Part shown: positions 1 to 8,298 of the stretch, in pieces | Numbering within the stretch: the first letter of the stretch is position 1 | Layout of the letters: every line of letters begins with the position of its first letter | Origin: Streptomyces antioxidans | GTDB taxonomy: Bacteria; Actinomycetota; Actinomycetes; Streptomycetales; Streptomycetaceae | Direction of reading: 5' to 3' | Assembly: GCF_000968685.2 (NCBI RefSeq) | Contig: NZ_LAKD02000011.1 | Span: forward strand, 124,001-188,000 | Length of the DNA: 64,000 bases | The notes under the pieces: model-generated | Told to the model about the DNA's origin: nothing | What the model saw: the letters and a program-made list of their open reading frames with translations, nothing else | Database searches by the model: none | Program-made: the position numbers and the translations under genes

Positions 1-99
1 ATCGGCGTGCTGAACGTGCTGTGGTGTCTGTTCGACCGCCCGTGGCGGCAGTGCTGGCACGACAAGGCGGCCCACACCTTCGTCGCGTCGGCCGACTGA
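1..99 (+). CDS. RDD family membrane protein, C-terminal fragment
   Basis: The window opens inside a gene whose last 32 codons are visible, ending in TGA at 97-99. The tail has the conserved end of RDD proteins: a hydrophobic stretch, then DRPWRQCWHDKAAHT and a short VASAD end. It matches the C-termini of the two complete RDD genes that follow, so three paralogues lie in tandem. RDD proteins are small integral membrane proteins of mostly unknown function, and some have been proposed as transporters. The start and the rest of the gene lie outside the window. Confidence 0.8.
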   Translation: MGVLNVLWCLFDRPWRQCWHDKAAHTFVASAD

Positions 100-271
100 G
101 CGGTCAGTCGGCAGGGCGGTCAGTCGGCTGAGCGGTCGGTCGACCAGGCGTCGGCCGACCGGCCCGCCGACCCGCCGAACATCCGCCGCGGCTGCGGCGG
201 ATGGACCAGCACGGTCGCCCGAACGGTGCGCGCCAGATGCGACAGCCCCGGCTCCGGGGTCGACTCGGGCC

Positions 272-874
272 ATGAGCACCGACCAGCCGCCGCCCGGGCC
301 CGATGAGCCCCGGGACCCGGACAGCAGCGATCCGTTCGCGAAACAACCGCGCGCGAACGGCTCCCCGTACGGGGACCAAGGGCACCACGGGGACCACTGG
401 GCCCGCCCCGCGGGGCCCGAGCCGTACGCCGGGATGCCCCCGCTCGCGCACCTGGGCCGCCGTCTGATCGCCCGGATCATCGACGCGCTGCTCATCGGCA
501 TCCCGGTCGGGCTCGTCGTGACCGCGGTCGCCGGGAGCTACGACCCGATCGAGGGCAGCGCGCGTTCGACCACCGTCACGCTGGTCTACGTCCTGGTCTA
601 CTTCCTCTACGAGGGGCTGATGCTGACCCGGGACGGCCAGACCGTCGGCAAGAAGGCGATGAGGATCCGCGTCGCCATGCTGGAGAACGGCAGGCCGCCG
701 GTCGGCCAGGCGGGCTGGGTGCGCGCCGGGGTGTACGCCCTGCCCGAGATCGTGCCCTGCTGCGGCTTCCTCTTCTGGCTGGTCAATGTGTTGTGGTGCA
801 CCTGGGACCGGCCCTACCGGCAGTGTCTGCACGACAAGGCGGCCAAGACCCTGGTGGTCTCGGCCGTACCCTGA
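272..874 (+). CDS. RDD family membrane protein (200 aa)
   Basis: The protein has a polar, proline-rich N-terminal tail (about 1-55) and an RDD domain (about 58-200). Hydrophobic segments lie near 65-88, 101-118 and 157-178. Conserved features are the Arg/Asp pair in RLIARIID (65-71), the loop DGQTVGKKAMRIRV and the C-terminal DRPYRQCLHDKAAKT. It is the middle of three tandem RDD genes and is about 40 residues longer at the N-terminus than its neighbour. The start is ATG; no strong ribosome site is visible. The family is membrane-located and its substrate is unknown. No function beyond the family can be assigned from sequence. Confidence 0.85.
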   Translation: MSTDQPPPGPDEPRDPDSSDPFAKQPRANGSPYGDQGHHGDHWARPAGPEPYAGMPPLAHLGRRLIARIIDALLIGIPVGLVVTAVAGSYDPIEGSARSTTVTLVYVLVYFLYEGLMLTRDGQTVGKKAMRIRVAMLENGRPPVGQAGWVRAGVYALPEIVPCCGFLFWLVNVLWCTWDRPYRQCLHDKAAKTLVVSAVP

Positions 875-928
875 CCCCGAGGCGCCCCCGAGCTTCCCGT
901 CCTCCGGGACCGCTGATGTAATCGGGGC

Positions 929-1435
929 ATGGCCCCCGACCCGCTGTCCTCGCCCCCGCCTGTGTTCCCCCCAGGGATGCCCCCGCTGGCCACCCCCGGC
1001 CAGCGCTTCGCCGCCCGGCTCATCGACATCGTCGTCCTCGGCGCGATCTGGACGGTGGCGCTCACGGCGACCGGTGCGCTCCAGTACACGATGGACCACC
1101 CGGGCGAGCAGGACATGGGCAAGGTGACCCTCGCGCTCATCATCACGATGGCGCTCTACTTCGGCTACGAGGGCGTCTTGCTGGCCCGCAGCGGACAGAC
1201 GCTCGGCAAGAAGGCGCTGCGCATCCGGGTGGCGATGCTGTCCGACGGGAATGTGCCGGGCGGCCAGGGCTGGGTCCGCGCGGCGGTCTATGTGCTGCCG
1301 GGGATGCTCATCCCGCTGCTGGTCGGCACGGTCTTCTGGCTGGTCAACTCGGTCTCACTGCTGTGGGACAAGCCGTACCAGCGCTGTCTGCACGACAAGG
1401 CCGCGCGCACCGTCGTGGTGTCGGCCGTACGGTAA
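929..1435 (+). CDS. RDD family membrane protein (168 aa)
   Basis: This is a third RDD paralogue, with membrane segments near 27-50, 65-85 and 118-145 and the same SGQTLGKKALRIRVAML loop and DKPYQRCLHDKAAR end as its neighbour. A TGTAAT hexamer (917-922) sits 6 nt before the ATG with no Shine-Dalgarno sequence, so the mRNA is probably leaderless. The last nine codons, including the stop, belong to the first unit of a threefold 27-bp tandem repeat that continues past the stop. The gene is convergent with a small membrane-protein gene. The function is unknown beyond the RDD family. Confidence 0.87.
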   Translation: MAPDPLSSPPPVFPPGMPPLATPGQRFAARLIDIVVLGAIWTVALTATGALQYTMDHPGEQDMGKVTLALIITMALYFGYEGVLLARSGQTLGKKALRIRVAMLSDGNVPGGQGWVRAAVYVLPGMLIPLLVGTVFWLVNSVSLLWDKPYQRCLHDKAARTVVVSAVR

Positions 1436-1490
1436 GCCGTCGTGGCGTCGGTCGTGCCGTAGGCCGTCGTGGTGTCAGCCGTGCACTGAA
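1410..1490 (+). repeat. Three tandem 27-bp units spanning the end of an RDD gene
   Basis: Units lie at 1410-1436, 1437-1463 and 1464-1490. Each is nine codons long in the RDD reading frame. Read in that frame they encode TVVVSAVR, AVVASVVP and AVVVSAVH, ending in TAA, TAG and TGA respectively. The 3' end of the gene has therefore been triplicated together with its stop codon. The last unit also overlaps the 3' end of the convergent minus-strand gene. Confidence 0.85.
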
Positions 1491-1777
1491 TCCGCGTGCG
1501 CCCGGGCACGGGCGCGGGCACGGGCCCGCGCCGGATCGGCCGGTCCGGACCCCGCCACGGTGCGGCTGGTCCGGCTGGTGCGGACGGCCCGGCCGGGGCG
1601 GGACGCCCGGGCCACCGGCACGGTGACGGCGACGAGGAGCCCGAGAACCAGCCCGACCACGGTCACCACCGCCACCCCGAGCCCCGAGCGGGTCTGGGAG
1701 AGCAGCAGCATGGCGAAGGTCGAGAGAACGACGGTGGCCGAACCATAGGCAAGCTGTGCAGGAGTCGGACGCGGCAT
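1475..1777 (-). CDS. Small two-helix membrane protein, hypothetical (100 aa)
   Basis: The reading frame from the ATG at 1777 encodes MPRPTPAQLAYGS, then two hydrophobic helices (about 10-27 and 33-54), then a basic, low-complexity Arg/Ala tail. An upstream in-frame ATG at 1834 would add 19 residues without membrane character, so the shorter form is preferred. The GC pattern by codon position supports coding. The gene is divergent from the M6 protease gene and convergent with the RDD gene, and its 3' end runs into the 27-bp repeat. I do not recognise the family; it is probably a small inner-membrane protein. Confidence 0.6.
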   Translation of the reverse strand: MPRPTPAQLAYGSATVVLSTFAMLLLSQTRSGLGVAVVTVVGLVLGLLVAVTVPVARASRPGRAVRTSRTSRTVAGSGPADPARARARARARAHADSVHG

Positions 1778-2096
1778 GGCGGGATCCGTCCTCGGGGGCG
1801 ATATGCAGGGGGCATGAGTCAGGCTGAAGTGCACCGTCAGTCCTGACTCTACGATCCTGCATGCCCGAGGGGAACGGAAGTAAGCGTGACCTCACCCACG
1901 GCGCCGTTGCACAGGGGGCGCACGGAGTCATCGGGTGTGCCAACCGGCGTGCACGGCGCGCTCATTGCTGTCCGTTAAACGGAACACCAGGATCGCAGAA
2001 CGTACTTGTCTCACCAGTCCAAGTCAAGGTCTGTCTTTTCTCCTGCCACTCCGGTCAAATGTCCGGCACTGGTGTGGAAAGGGGAGGACTGAGCGA
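1778..2096. promoter_or_regulatory. Divergent intergenic region upstream of the M6 protease gene
   Basis: These 319 bases hold no convincing gene. The stretch is clearly less GC-rich than its surroundings from about 1930 to 2060, as expected of a promoter region. It ends with a strong ribosome site, GGGGAGGA at 2081-2088, placed 8 nt before the GTG start at 2097. No confident -35/-10 pair was chosen. Confidence 0.4.
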
Positions 2097-4484
2097 GTGA
2101 ACAGCCAACGGAGGACGGCCAGATCGGCCGCCATAGCCACAGTGGTGGCCGCGCTCGGAGCGGCGGCACTCTCGACCGGCATGGCCCAGGCGGACGCGCC
2201 GTCTACGCGTGTGGAGCGCCACGATCCGGCGCCCGCGAAGACGGATGTCCAGCACGACCTCGAGGGTCCCTACAGCAAGCAGCGGGAAGCACAGCGCCAG
2301 GAGGCGCTGCGTCAGGTCATCTCCGGCGACACCAAGGCGACCACGCGCGGGGCGTCCAAGGTCGTGAAGCTCGGCAAGGGCAAGTACGTCGAGCTGGCCC
2401 GGGAGAAGACCGACAAGATCTTCACCATCCTGGTCGAGTTCGGCGACAAGGTGGACGACACCACCATGTACGACCCGGACGGGGACGGCCCCGAGCCGCC
2501 GGTGAAGAAGTACGGCGGCGACCCGGGCCCGGCGCACAACACCATCGGCCAGCCGGACCGCGCCGACGACAACAGCACGGCCTGGCAGAAGGACTACGAC
2601 CGCCAGCACTTCCAGGACCTCTACTTCTCCAAGGACAAGAAGAAGGAGTCCCTGAAGAAGTACTACGAGAAGCAGTCCTCGGGCCGCTACTCGGTGGAGG
2701 GCGAGGTCTCCGACTGGGTCAAGGTCGACTGGAACGAGGCCCGTTACGGCTCCAACTACTGCGGCGACACCAACTGCGCCAACGCCTGGGACCTGATCCG
2801 CGACGGCGTCAACCAGTGGGCCAAGGACCAGAAGGCGGCGGGCCGCACCGACGCGCAGATCAAGGCGGACCTGGCCAAGTACGACCAGTGGGACCGCTAC
2901 GACTACGACGCCGACGGCAACTTCAACGAGCCCGACGGCTACATCGACCACTTCCAGATCGTCCACGCCGGTGAGGACGAGTCCGCGGGCGGCGGGGTCC
3001 AGGGCGAGGACGCCATCTGGGCGCACCGCTGGTACGCGTACGGCACCGACGCGGGCAAGACCGGCCCGGGCGAGAACAAGTCGGGCGGTGCCCAGATCGG
3101 CGACACCGGCGTCTGGGTCGGCGACTACACGATGCAGCCGGAGAACGGCGGCCTCGGCGTCTTCGCCCATGAGTACGGCCATGACCTGGGCCTGCCGGAC
3201 GAGTACGACACCACGGGCAAGGGGGAGTCGTCCGTCGCGTTCTGGTCGCTGATGTCCTCCGGGTCCTGGCTCGGCACCGGTAAGGACGCCATCGGCGATC
3301 TGCCCGGCGATATGAACGCCTGGGACAAGCTCCAGCTGGGCTGGCTGAACTACGCCTCGGCCCAGGCCGGTAAGAAGTCCACCCACACCCTCGGGGTGGC
3401 CGAGTACAACACCAAGAACAAGCAGGCGCTGGTGGTCGAGCTGCCCGCCAAGACCGTCACCACCGAGGTGGTCGACCCGGCCGAGGGCTCCAAGCAGTGG
3501 TGGAGCGGCATGGGTGATGACCTCAAGAACACCCTGGCCCGGTCCGTTGACCTCACGGGCAAGTCCAAGGCCAGCCTGGACCTCCAGGGCTGGTGGGACA
3601 TCGAGGAGAACTTCGACTACCTCTACACCGAGGTCTCCACGGACGGCGGCGCCAACTGGACGCCCATCGACGGCACCGCGGACGGCAAGGCCATCCCGCG
3701 CGACGCCGGTGACAAGCCCGCGCTGACCGGCACTTCGGGTGTGTACAAGAAGCTCTCCTTCCCGCTGGACGCCTACACGGGCAAGAAGGTCGATGTGCGC
3801 TTCCGCTACCAGACCGACGGCGGTGTGGCGCAGAAGGGCTTCGCCGCCGACGCGATCACCCTGACCGCGGACGGTGCCCCGGTCTTCAGCGACGGCGCCG
3901 AGGGCGATGACAACGGCTGGACCGCGAAGGGCTTCTCGCGCATCGGCGGCTCCTTCACCAAGGACTACCCGCAGTACTACCTCGCCGAGAACCGCCAGTA
4001 CGTGTCGTACGACACCACCCTGAAGACCGGTCCGTACAACTTCGGCTGGACCTCCACCCGGCCCAACTGGGTGGAGCACTTCCCGTACCAGAACGGGCTG
4101 CTGGTCTGGCAGTGGGACACCTCGCAGCCGGACAACAACGTCGGCGTCCACCCGGGCAGCGGTCTGATCCTTCCGGTCGACGCCCACCCCGCCGCCGAGA
4201 AGTGGGCGGACGGCGCGGTGATGCGCAACCGGATCCAGGCGTACGACTCGCCCTTCAGCTGGTTCCCCTCGGACGGCTTCACACTGCACAACGACGGCAA
4301 GGCCGCCAAGGTGAAGCCGAAGCCGGGCCTTCCGGTCTTCGACGACCACAAGGGTACGTACTGGGACAAGAGCAACCCGACCGGCAGTGTCAAGGTTGCT
4401 GACACCAACACCCGGATCAAGATCCTCAAGGAGCTCCCGGGTGGCTCGACGATGACCGTCCAGGTTGGACCGTCCGCCTCCTAG
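2097..4484 (+). CDS. Secreted immune inhibitor A-type metalloprotease (peptidase M6, 795 aa)
   Basis: The gene encodes a secreted zinc metalloprotease of the M6 (immune inhibitor A) family, which degrades extracellular proteins. The chosen start is GTG at 2097 behind GGGGAGGA; the upstream in-frame ATG at 1935 lacks such a site. A signal peptide follows (about 1-36, basic VNSQRRTARS, hydrophobic core, end near GMAQADA). The zinc motif HEYGH lies at 358-362 and continues DLGLPDEYD, the M6 signature. C-terminal beta-rich domains (about 450-650) carry DGGANW- and RYQTDGG-type motifs typical of the accessory domains. A terminator hairpin follows at 4524-4553. The length is normal for actinobacterial members. 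Confidence 0.95.
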   Translation: MNSQRRTARSAAIATVVAALGAAALSTGMAQADAPSTRVERHDPAPAKTDVQHDLEGPYSKQREAQRQEALRQVISGDTKATTRGASKVVKLGKGKYVELAREKTDKIFTILVEFGDKVDDTTMYDPDGDGPEPPVKKYGGDPGPAHNTIGQPDRADDNSTAWQKDYDRQHFQDLYFSKDKKKESLKKYYEKQSSGRYSVEGEVSDWVKVDWNEARYGSNYCGDTNCANAWDLIRDGVNQWAKDQKAAGRTDAQIKADLAKYDQWDRYDYDADGNFNEPDGYIDHFQIVHAGEDESAGGGVQGEDAIWAHRWYAYGTDAGKTGPGENKSGGAQIGDTGVWVGDYTMQPENGGLGVFAHEYGHDLGLPDEYDTTGKGESSVAFWSLMSSGSWLGTGKDAIGDLPGDMNAWDKLQLGWLNYASAQAGKKSTHTLGVAEYNTKNKQALVVELPAKTVTTEVVDPAEGSKQWWSGMGDDLKNTLARSVDLTGKSKASLDLQGWWDIEENFDYLYTEVSTDGGANWTPIDGTADGKAIPRDAGDKPALTGTSGVYKKLSFPLDAYTGKKVDVRFRYQTDGGVAQKGFAADAITLTADGAPVFSDGAEGDDNGWTAKGFSRIGGSFTKDYPQYYLAENRQYVSYDTTLKTGPYNFGWTSTRPNWVEHFPYQNGLLVWQWDTSQPDNNVGVHPGSGLILPVDAHPAAEKWADGAVMRNRIQAYDSPFSWFPSDGFTLHNDGKAAKVKPKPGLPVFDDHKGTYWDKSNPTGSVKVADTNTRIKILKELPGGSTMTVQVGPSAS

Positions 4485-4523
4485 ATCCCTACAAGCCTGT
4501 ATTTTCGCAGGTCAGAGCGGTAG

Positions 4524-4553
4524 CGGCCGTCGCCCCCTAGCGGGCGGCGGCCG
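4524..4553 (+). terminator. Hairpin terminator after the M6 protease gene
   Basis: A 12-bp stem CGGCCGTCGCCC / GGGCGGCGGCCG (one G-U pair) with loop CCTAGC lies 40 nt after the protease stop and is followed by a short T-containing run. It is a good intrinsic-type terminator. Confidence 0.7.
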
Positions 4554-4617
4554 TTCGCGTTTAGATGCCCCTACGACCTTCTTGTTGACACGACGTCTCA
4601 CGGGGGACATGACCGCA

Positions 4618-4941
4618 ATGGCCGACGGAGGATTCACCAAGCTGCCTGGCGGCAGTGTGGTGGTCGCACTGACGCTGCCGCGCCCGCTGGGCGAGGGCGG
4701 CGTCCGCGTGCTGGTACACGCCGCGAACCGACAGCGGGCCCTGACCAGGCTCCGCAATCTCGGGCTGCGCGCCGTCTATCTGCGCGGCAATATCGCGCCG
4801 CCGACACCCGACGAGGTGACGGCGGTGCTCCACCATCCCGACGGGGTGGTCTGGCGCGCCGCGCCGGACCGCGGAGGGGAGCTCTGGCATCCCATGGCCG
4901 CCCTCCTCAGGCCACCGGCCCCGGTGCCCGAGGGGGCGTGA
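4618..4941 (+). CDS. Hypothetical protein (about 107 aa)
   Basis: This is a small soluble protein starting MADGGFTKLPGGSVVVALTLP and ending in a Pro-rich tail. Two in-frame ATGs compete. The one at 4609 sits only 2 nt from the GGGGG ribosome site (4602-4606); 4618 is 11 nt from it. I use 4618, but 4609 (110 aa) is possible. It contains RQRALTRLRNLGLRAVYLRG, suggesting a small alpha/beta fold, and no catalytic motif was recognised. It is convergent with the nicotinamidase gene across a hairpin-bearing GC-rich repeat. I do not know the function. Confidence 0.65.
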   Translation: MADGGFTKLPGGSVVVALTLPRPLGEGGVRVLVHAANRQRALTRLRNLGLRAVYLRGNIAPPTPDEVTAVLHHPDGVVWRAAPDRGGELWHPMAALLRPPAPVPEGA

Positions 4942-4970
4942 CCTGCGGCGGAGCCCCATATCGATGCTTT

Positions 4971-5040
4971 CCCCTCCCCGCCCCTTCCCGGGAACTGGGG
5001 CTCTGCTCCAGACCCCGGGAGTCCAGGGGCGGGGTTCCTG
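4971..5040. repeat. GC-rich dispersed repeat, copy A (convergent junction)
   Basis: This copy begins with CCCCTCCCCGCCCCTTCC and includes AACTGGGGCTCTGCTCCAG, a 7-bp hairpin with two weak positions, then GACCCCGGGAGTCCAGGGGC. Two related copies lie at 18204-18270 and 24606-24690, and each copy sits between convergent genes. It probably terminates transcription in both directions. Confidence 0.7.
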
Positions 5041-5085
5041 GTATCCGGAAGGGCGCTGCGGGCGCTCAGGGCGCCTCCGGTGCCC

Positions 5086-5670
5086 TCAGACGACCGGCTT
5101 GCCGCTGAGCTCGACCCCGGCCGCCCGCAGCTCCTCCAGGGCGCGCTCGGTCGTGCCCGGGGCGACGCCCGCGGTCAGGTCCAGCAGGACGTGCGTCGCG
5201 AACCCCTCCCGGCGCGCGTCCAGCGCCGTGGCCCGCACGCAGTGGTCGGTGGCGATGCCCACCACGTCCACCTCGGTCACCTCCCGCTCGCGCAGCCACT
5301 GGGCGAGCGTGGTGCCGTGCTCATCGGAGCCCTCGAAGCCGCTGTACGCCCCCGTGTACGCGCCCTTGTCGAAGACCGCGTCGATCGCGCCGGAGGCGAC
5401 GGCGGGCGCGAAGTTCGGGTGGAACCCGACGCCCTCGGTGCCCGCGACGCAGTGCACCGGCCAGGTGTGCTCATAGTCCGGATTGTCCGAGAAGTGGTCG
5501 CCCGGATCGATGTGGCGATCACGGGTGGCGACGACATGCCGGTAACCGGGCGTGGCCTCCCCGATCAGATCGGTGATCGCGGCGGCGACATCCGCGCCCC
5601 CCGTCACCGCGAGGCTTCCGCCCTCGCAGAAGTCGTTCTGGACGTCGACGACGATCAGTGCCCGGTGCAT
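5086..5670 (-). CDS. pncA: Nicotinamidase (194 aa)
   Basis: The enzyme hydrolyses nicotinamide to nicotinate in NAD salvage. It is a cysteine-hydrolase (isochorismatase-like) protein with the full triad: Asp9 in VDVQNDF, Lys102 in FDKGAY and Cys144 in ATDHCVRA. Metal ligands are plausible at Asp51, His53, His59 and His73. The start ATG at 5670 gives the canonical MHRALIVVDV N-terminus; an upstream extension to 5736 would add unconserved residues. A TACCCT hexamer lies 7 nt upstream, so the transcript may be leaderless. The next step in the pathway, pncB, is the adjacent upstream gene on the same strand, 78 nt away. Confidence 0.95.
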   Translation of the reverse strand: MHRALIVVDVQNDFCEGGSLAVTGGADVAAAITDLIGEATPGYRHVVATRDRHIDPGDHFSDNPDYEHTWPVHCVAGTEGVGFHPNFAPAVASGAIDAVFDKGAYTGAYSGFEGSDEHGTTLAQWLREREVTEVDVVGIATDHCVRATALDARREGFATHVLLDLTAGVAPGTTERALEELRAAGVELSGKPVV

Positions 5671-5748
5671 GTCACCGAGGGTAGACACTCCGCGTCGATT
5701 GCGGCAGTGGGCGTGGTCCGCGTTCCCGCTCCTCATGACCCGTCCGCC

Positions 5749-7083
5749 TCAGGCCCGCGCGTACTCGGTGGGCAGGACCGGCTCCCCGCGCGAGAGCTGG
5801 GTCGCCGACAGCGGCAGCCCGGCCCGGGCCGCGATGTGCCGGTCCCGCGCCGCGTCCAGCGGCTCCCGGGCGACGATCTCGCCGCCGCGCACCAGCTCCA
5901 CCAGCAGTTGATGGCCCGCCAGCTCCTCGGGGACCTCACCGGTGCCGAGCACCTCGGCCTCGGCCACGCCGTGCTCGTCCATCCGCCGTGCGGCCCATTT
6001 GCGGCCGCCCACCGAGGTCTTGGCGCCCATGGACTTCTTGGCCACCGGCAGCAGCGGCGCCTCCCGGTCGTCAGAACCGGCCCGCGCCACCAGCTTGTAG
6101 ACCATCGAGCTGGTGGGGTGGCCGCTGCCGGTGACCAGCTGGGTGCCGACCCCGTACGCGTCCACCGGGGCCGCGGCCAGCGAGGCGATCGCGTACTCGT
6201 CGAGGTCGCTGGTCACCACGATCTTGGTGTTCTTGGCGCCCAGCTCGTCCAGCTGCTGGCGCACCCGGTGGGCGAGCAGCAGCAGATCTCCGGAGTCGAT
6301 CCTTACGGCGCCCAGGTCCTTGCCCGCCACCTCCACGGCGGTGCGCACCGCCTCGGCCACGTCATAGGTGTCCACCAGCAGGGTGGTATCGCTGCCGTGC
6401 GCCCGGACCTGTGCGGTGAAGGCGTCCCGCTCGTTGTCGTGCAGCAGGGTGAAGGCGTGGGCGCTGGTGCCCACGGTGGGGATGTTGTAGCGGAATCCGG
6501 CCGCGAGATCGGAGGTGGTGGTGAAGCCGCCGACGTAGGCGGCGCGGGCGGCGGCCACGGCGGCCAGCTCATGGGTGCGGCGGGCGCCCATCTCGATGAG
6601 CGGCCGGTCGCCGGCGGCGGTGGACATCCGGGACGCGGCGGCGGCCACCGCGGAGTCGTGGTTGAGGATGGAGAGGATGACCGTCTCCAGCAGCACCGCC
6701 TCGGCGAAGGTGCCCTCCACCCGGACGATCGGCGAGCCGGGGAAGTAGACCTCGCCCTCGGGGTAGCCCCAGATGTCGCCGCGGAAGCGGTAGTCGGCGA
6801 GCCAGCCGAGCGTGGGCTCGTCCACGATCCGCTGCTGGGCGAGGAAGTCGAGCACCCCGGCGTCGAAGCGGAAGTTCTCGACGGCGTCCAGCACCCGTCC
6901 GGTGCCCGCCACGACGCCGTAGCGCCGGCCCTCGGGGAGGCGCCTGGTGAAGACCTCGAAGACCGAGCGGCGGTCGGCGGTGCCCGCCCGCAGCGCGGCC
7001 TGAAGCATGGTGAGTTCGTACCGGTCGGTGAAGAGTGCGGTCGACGGCACGTCCACCGGCAGTCCCAAGTCCGCAGTGTCCAT
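5749..7083 (-). CDS. pncB: Nicotinate phosphoribosyltransferase (444 aa)
   Basis: This enzyme converts nicotinate and PRPP to nicotinate mononucleotide in the Preiss-Handler NAD salvage pathway. The N-terminus has the family motif [14 protein letters not shown]. The middle contains [13 protein letters not shown] and TVGTSAHAF, the conserved region around the phosphoribosyl site. RIDSGDL and VTSDLDE are typical of the C-terminal half of the barrel. The length is normal. The ATG at 7083 is divergent from clpS. Together with the downstream pncA it makes a two-gene salvage unit. Confidence 0.95.
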   Translation of the reverse strand: MDTADLGLPVDVPSTALFTDRYELTMLQAALRAGTADRRSVFEVFTRRLPEGRRYGVVAGTGRVLDAVENFRFDAGVLDFLAQQRIVDEPTLGWLADYRFRGDIWGYPEGEVYFPGSPIVRVEGTFAEAVLLETVILSILNHDSAVAAAASRMSTAAGDRPLIEMGARRTHELAAVAAARAAYVGGFTTTSDLAAGFRYNIPTVGTSAHAFTLLHDNERDAFTAQVRAHGSDTTLLVDTYDVAEAVRTAVEVAGKDLGAVRIDSGDLLLLAHRVRQQLDELGAKNTKIVVTSDLDEYAIASLAAAPVDAYGVGTQLVTGSGHPTSSMVYKLVARAGSDDREAPLLPVAKKSMGAKTSVGGRKWAARRMDEHGVAEAEVLGTGEVPEELAGHQLLVELVRGGEIVAREPLDAARDRHIAARAGLPLSATQLSRGEPVLPTEYARA

Positions 7084-7175
7084 GGTTGACGATGCTACCC
7101 CCCATACTCGTCAGAGTGACGAGATCTGGGTGCCGGTTTAGGCGACGGCCCGTGCCGGGTGGCAGCATGGGACGT

Positions 7176-7478
7176 GTGAGTGTCGCGCCCGTGGAGATCG
7201 AACGTCCCGAATCCCGTGAAGCACCCGAGTCGGTGCCGGAGCCCGACGTTCCCTGGGTGACGGTGGTCCACAACGACCCCGTCAATCTCATGAGCTATGT
7301 GACCTACGTCTTCCAGAGCTACTTCGGCTACTCCAAGGACAAGGCCAACCGTCTGATGCTGGACGTCCACCACAAAGGCCGCGCGATCGTCTCGAGCGGC
7401 ACCCGCGAGGAGATGGAGCGCGACGTGCAGGCGATGCACGGCTACGGCCTGTGGGCGACCCTCCAGCAGGAGCGCTGA
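7176..7478 (+). CDS. clpS: ATP-dependent Clp protease adapter ClpS (100 aa)
   Basis: ClpS binds the N-domain of ClpA/ClpC and delivers N-degron substrates to the Clp protease. The core is present: [17 protein letters not shown] (about 27-43), then [13 protein letters not shown] and the end [12 protein letters not shown]. The start is GTG at 7176. A CAGCAT hexamer (7164-7169) stands 6 nt before it, the same spacing as other apparently leaderless genes here. An in-frame ATG at 7167 would add three residues. The stop overlaps the start of the DUF2017 gene by one base (TGATG), so the two are co-translated. Confidence 0.93.
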   Translation: MSVAPVEIERPESREAPESVPEPDVPWVTVVHNDPVNLMSYVTYVFQSYFGYSKDKANRLMLDVHHKGRAIVSSGTREEMERDVQAMHGYGLWATLQQER

Positions 7479-8089
7479 TGTCGGGACGTTTCGAGCCGCT
7501 GCCGGGCGGCGGCGCCGCCGTCGCCCTGGACGGGGTGGAGATCTCCATCCTGCGCAGCCTGGCCATGCAGCTCGCCGAGCTGATCGGCCCGGGCGACCAG
7601 CCCGCCGGGGGCGGTGACCCGCTGGACGCGCTCTTCGCGGACGGCCCCAGCAAGCCGCCGGAGGATCCGGCGCTCGCCCGGCTCTTCCCGGACGCCTACT
7701 CCCCGCCGGACGAGGAGCTCGGGGCGCGGGAGGAGAAGGAGGCGCGGGAGGCGTCCGCCGAGTTCCGCCGCTTCACCGAGAACGACCTGCGGGCGCGCAA
7801 GCGCGACGACGCCCTGGCGGTGGTGCGCGACCTGGACGCGCTGGGCCCCGGTTCCGCCGGCGGGGCCGCGGCGGTGCTCGAGCTGGCGCCGGAGAGGTCC
7901 CGGCACTGGCTGGGCGCGCTCAACGACCTGCGGCTGGCCATCGGGACCCGGCTGGAGGTCACCGACGAGGACGACGGCGGTGAGCTGCTGGGACTGCCGG
8001 ACTCCGATCCCCGCAAGCCGATGGTGATGGCGTACTTCTGGCTCGGCGGGCTCCAGGAGACCCTGATCGAGACGCTCATGCCGGAATGA
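7478..8089 (+). CDS. DUF2017 family protein (203 aa)
   Basis: The gene begins inside the clpS stop (TGATG), as is usual for the actinobacterial clpS-DUF2017 pair. The protein starts [21 protein letters not shown] and is acidic and helical, with LRSLAMQLAELIGPG near the N-terminus, a charged middle region and a C-terminal WLGGLQETLIETLM. DUF2017 has no established biochemical activity. Its constant coupling to clpS suggests a role near Clp proteolysis, which is inference. A longer upstream start exists at 7451 but lies within clpS. Confidence 0.9.
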   Translation: MSGRFEPLPGGGAAVALDGVEISILRSLAMQLAELIGPGDQPAGGGDPLDALFADGPSKPPEDPALARLFPDAYSPPDEELGAREEKEAREASAEFRRFTENDLRARKRDDALAVVRDLDALGPGSAGGAAAVLELAPERSRHWLGALNDLRLAIGTRLEVTDEDDGGELLGLPDSDPRKPMVMAYFWLGGLQETLIETLMPE

Positions 8090-8202
8090 CGCCCTCCGGC
8101 AACTACTGAGTGTTCGTTTAGAGGATGCTCAACTCCGGATAACGATCGCATCACTGCGGTCGCTAACTTTGCTGTATCGCACAACTTTTGTCCGCTTCTT
8201 CC

Positions 8203-8218
8203 TGTGGTGTGCACCACA
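8203..8218. promoter_or_regulatory. Dyad upstream of the amino-acid permease gene
   Basis: TGTGGTG-TG-CACCACA is an inverted repeat with 7-bp arms and a 2-nt centre, 80 nt before the permease start. It is a candidate operator. No regulator gene is adjacent to identify the binder. Confidence 0.4.
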
Positions 8219-8298
8219 CGTGGCGCACTCGATCAGCGCGGCGGCCGTGGTAAATCTTCACGATCGCCAGCCAGCCGCAGGAAGAAAGGCGCAGCACT

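Noticed and set aside
2055..4349. 764-codon minus-strand frame opposite the M6 protease gene
   Set aside because: It is a shadow of a well-supported secreted protease; long antisense frames are usual in high-GC DNA.
5080..7089. 669-codon plus-strand reading frame opposite pncA and pncB
   Set aside because: It is the antisense frame of two genes with clear families and catalytic residues; its translation is a low-complexity Arg/Gly/Asp-rich string with no domain.
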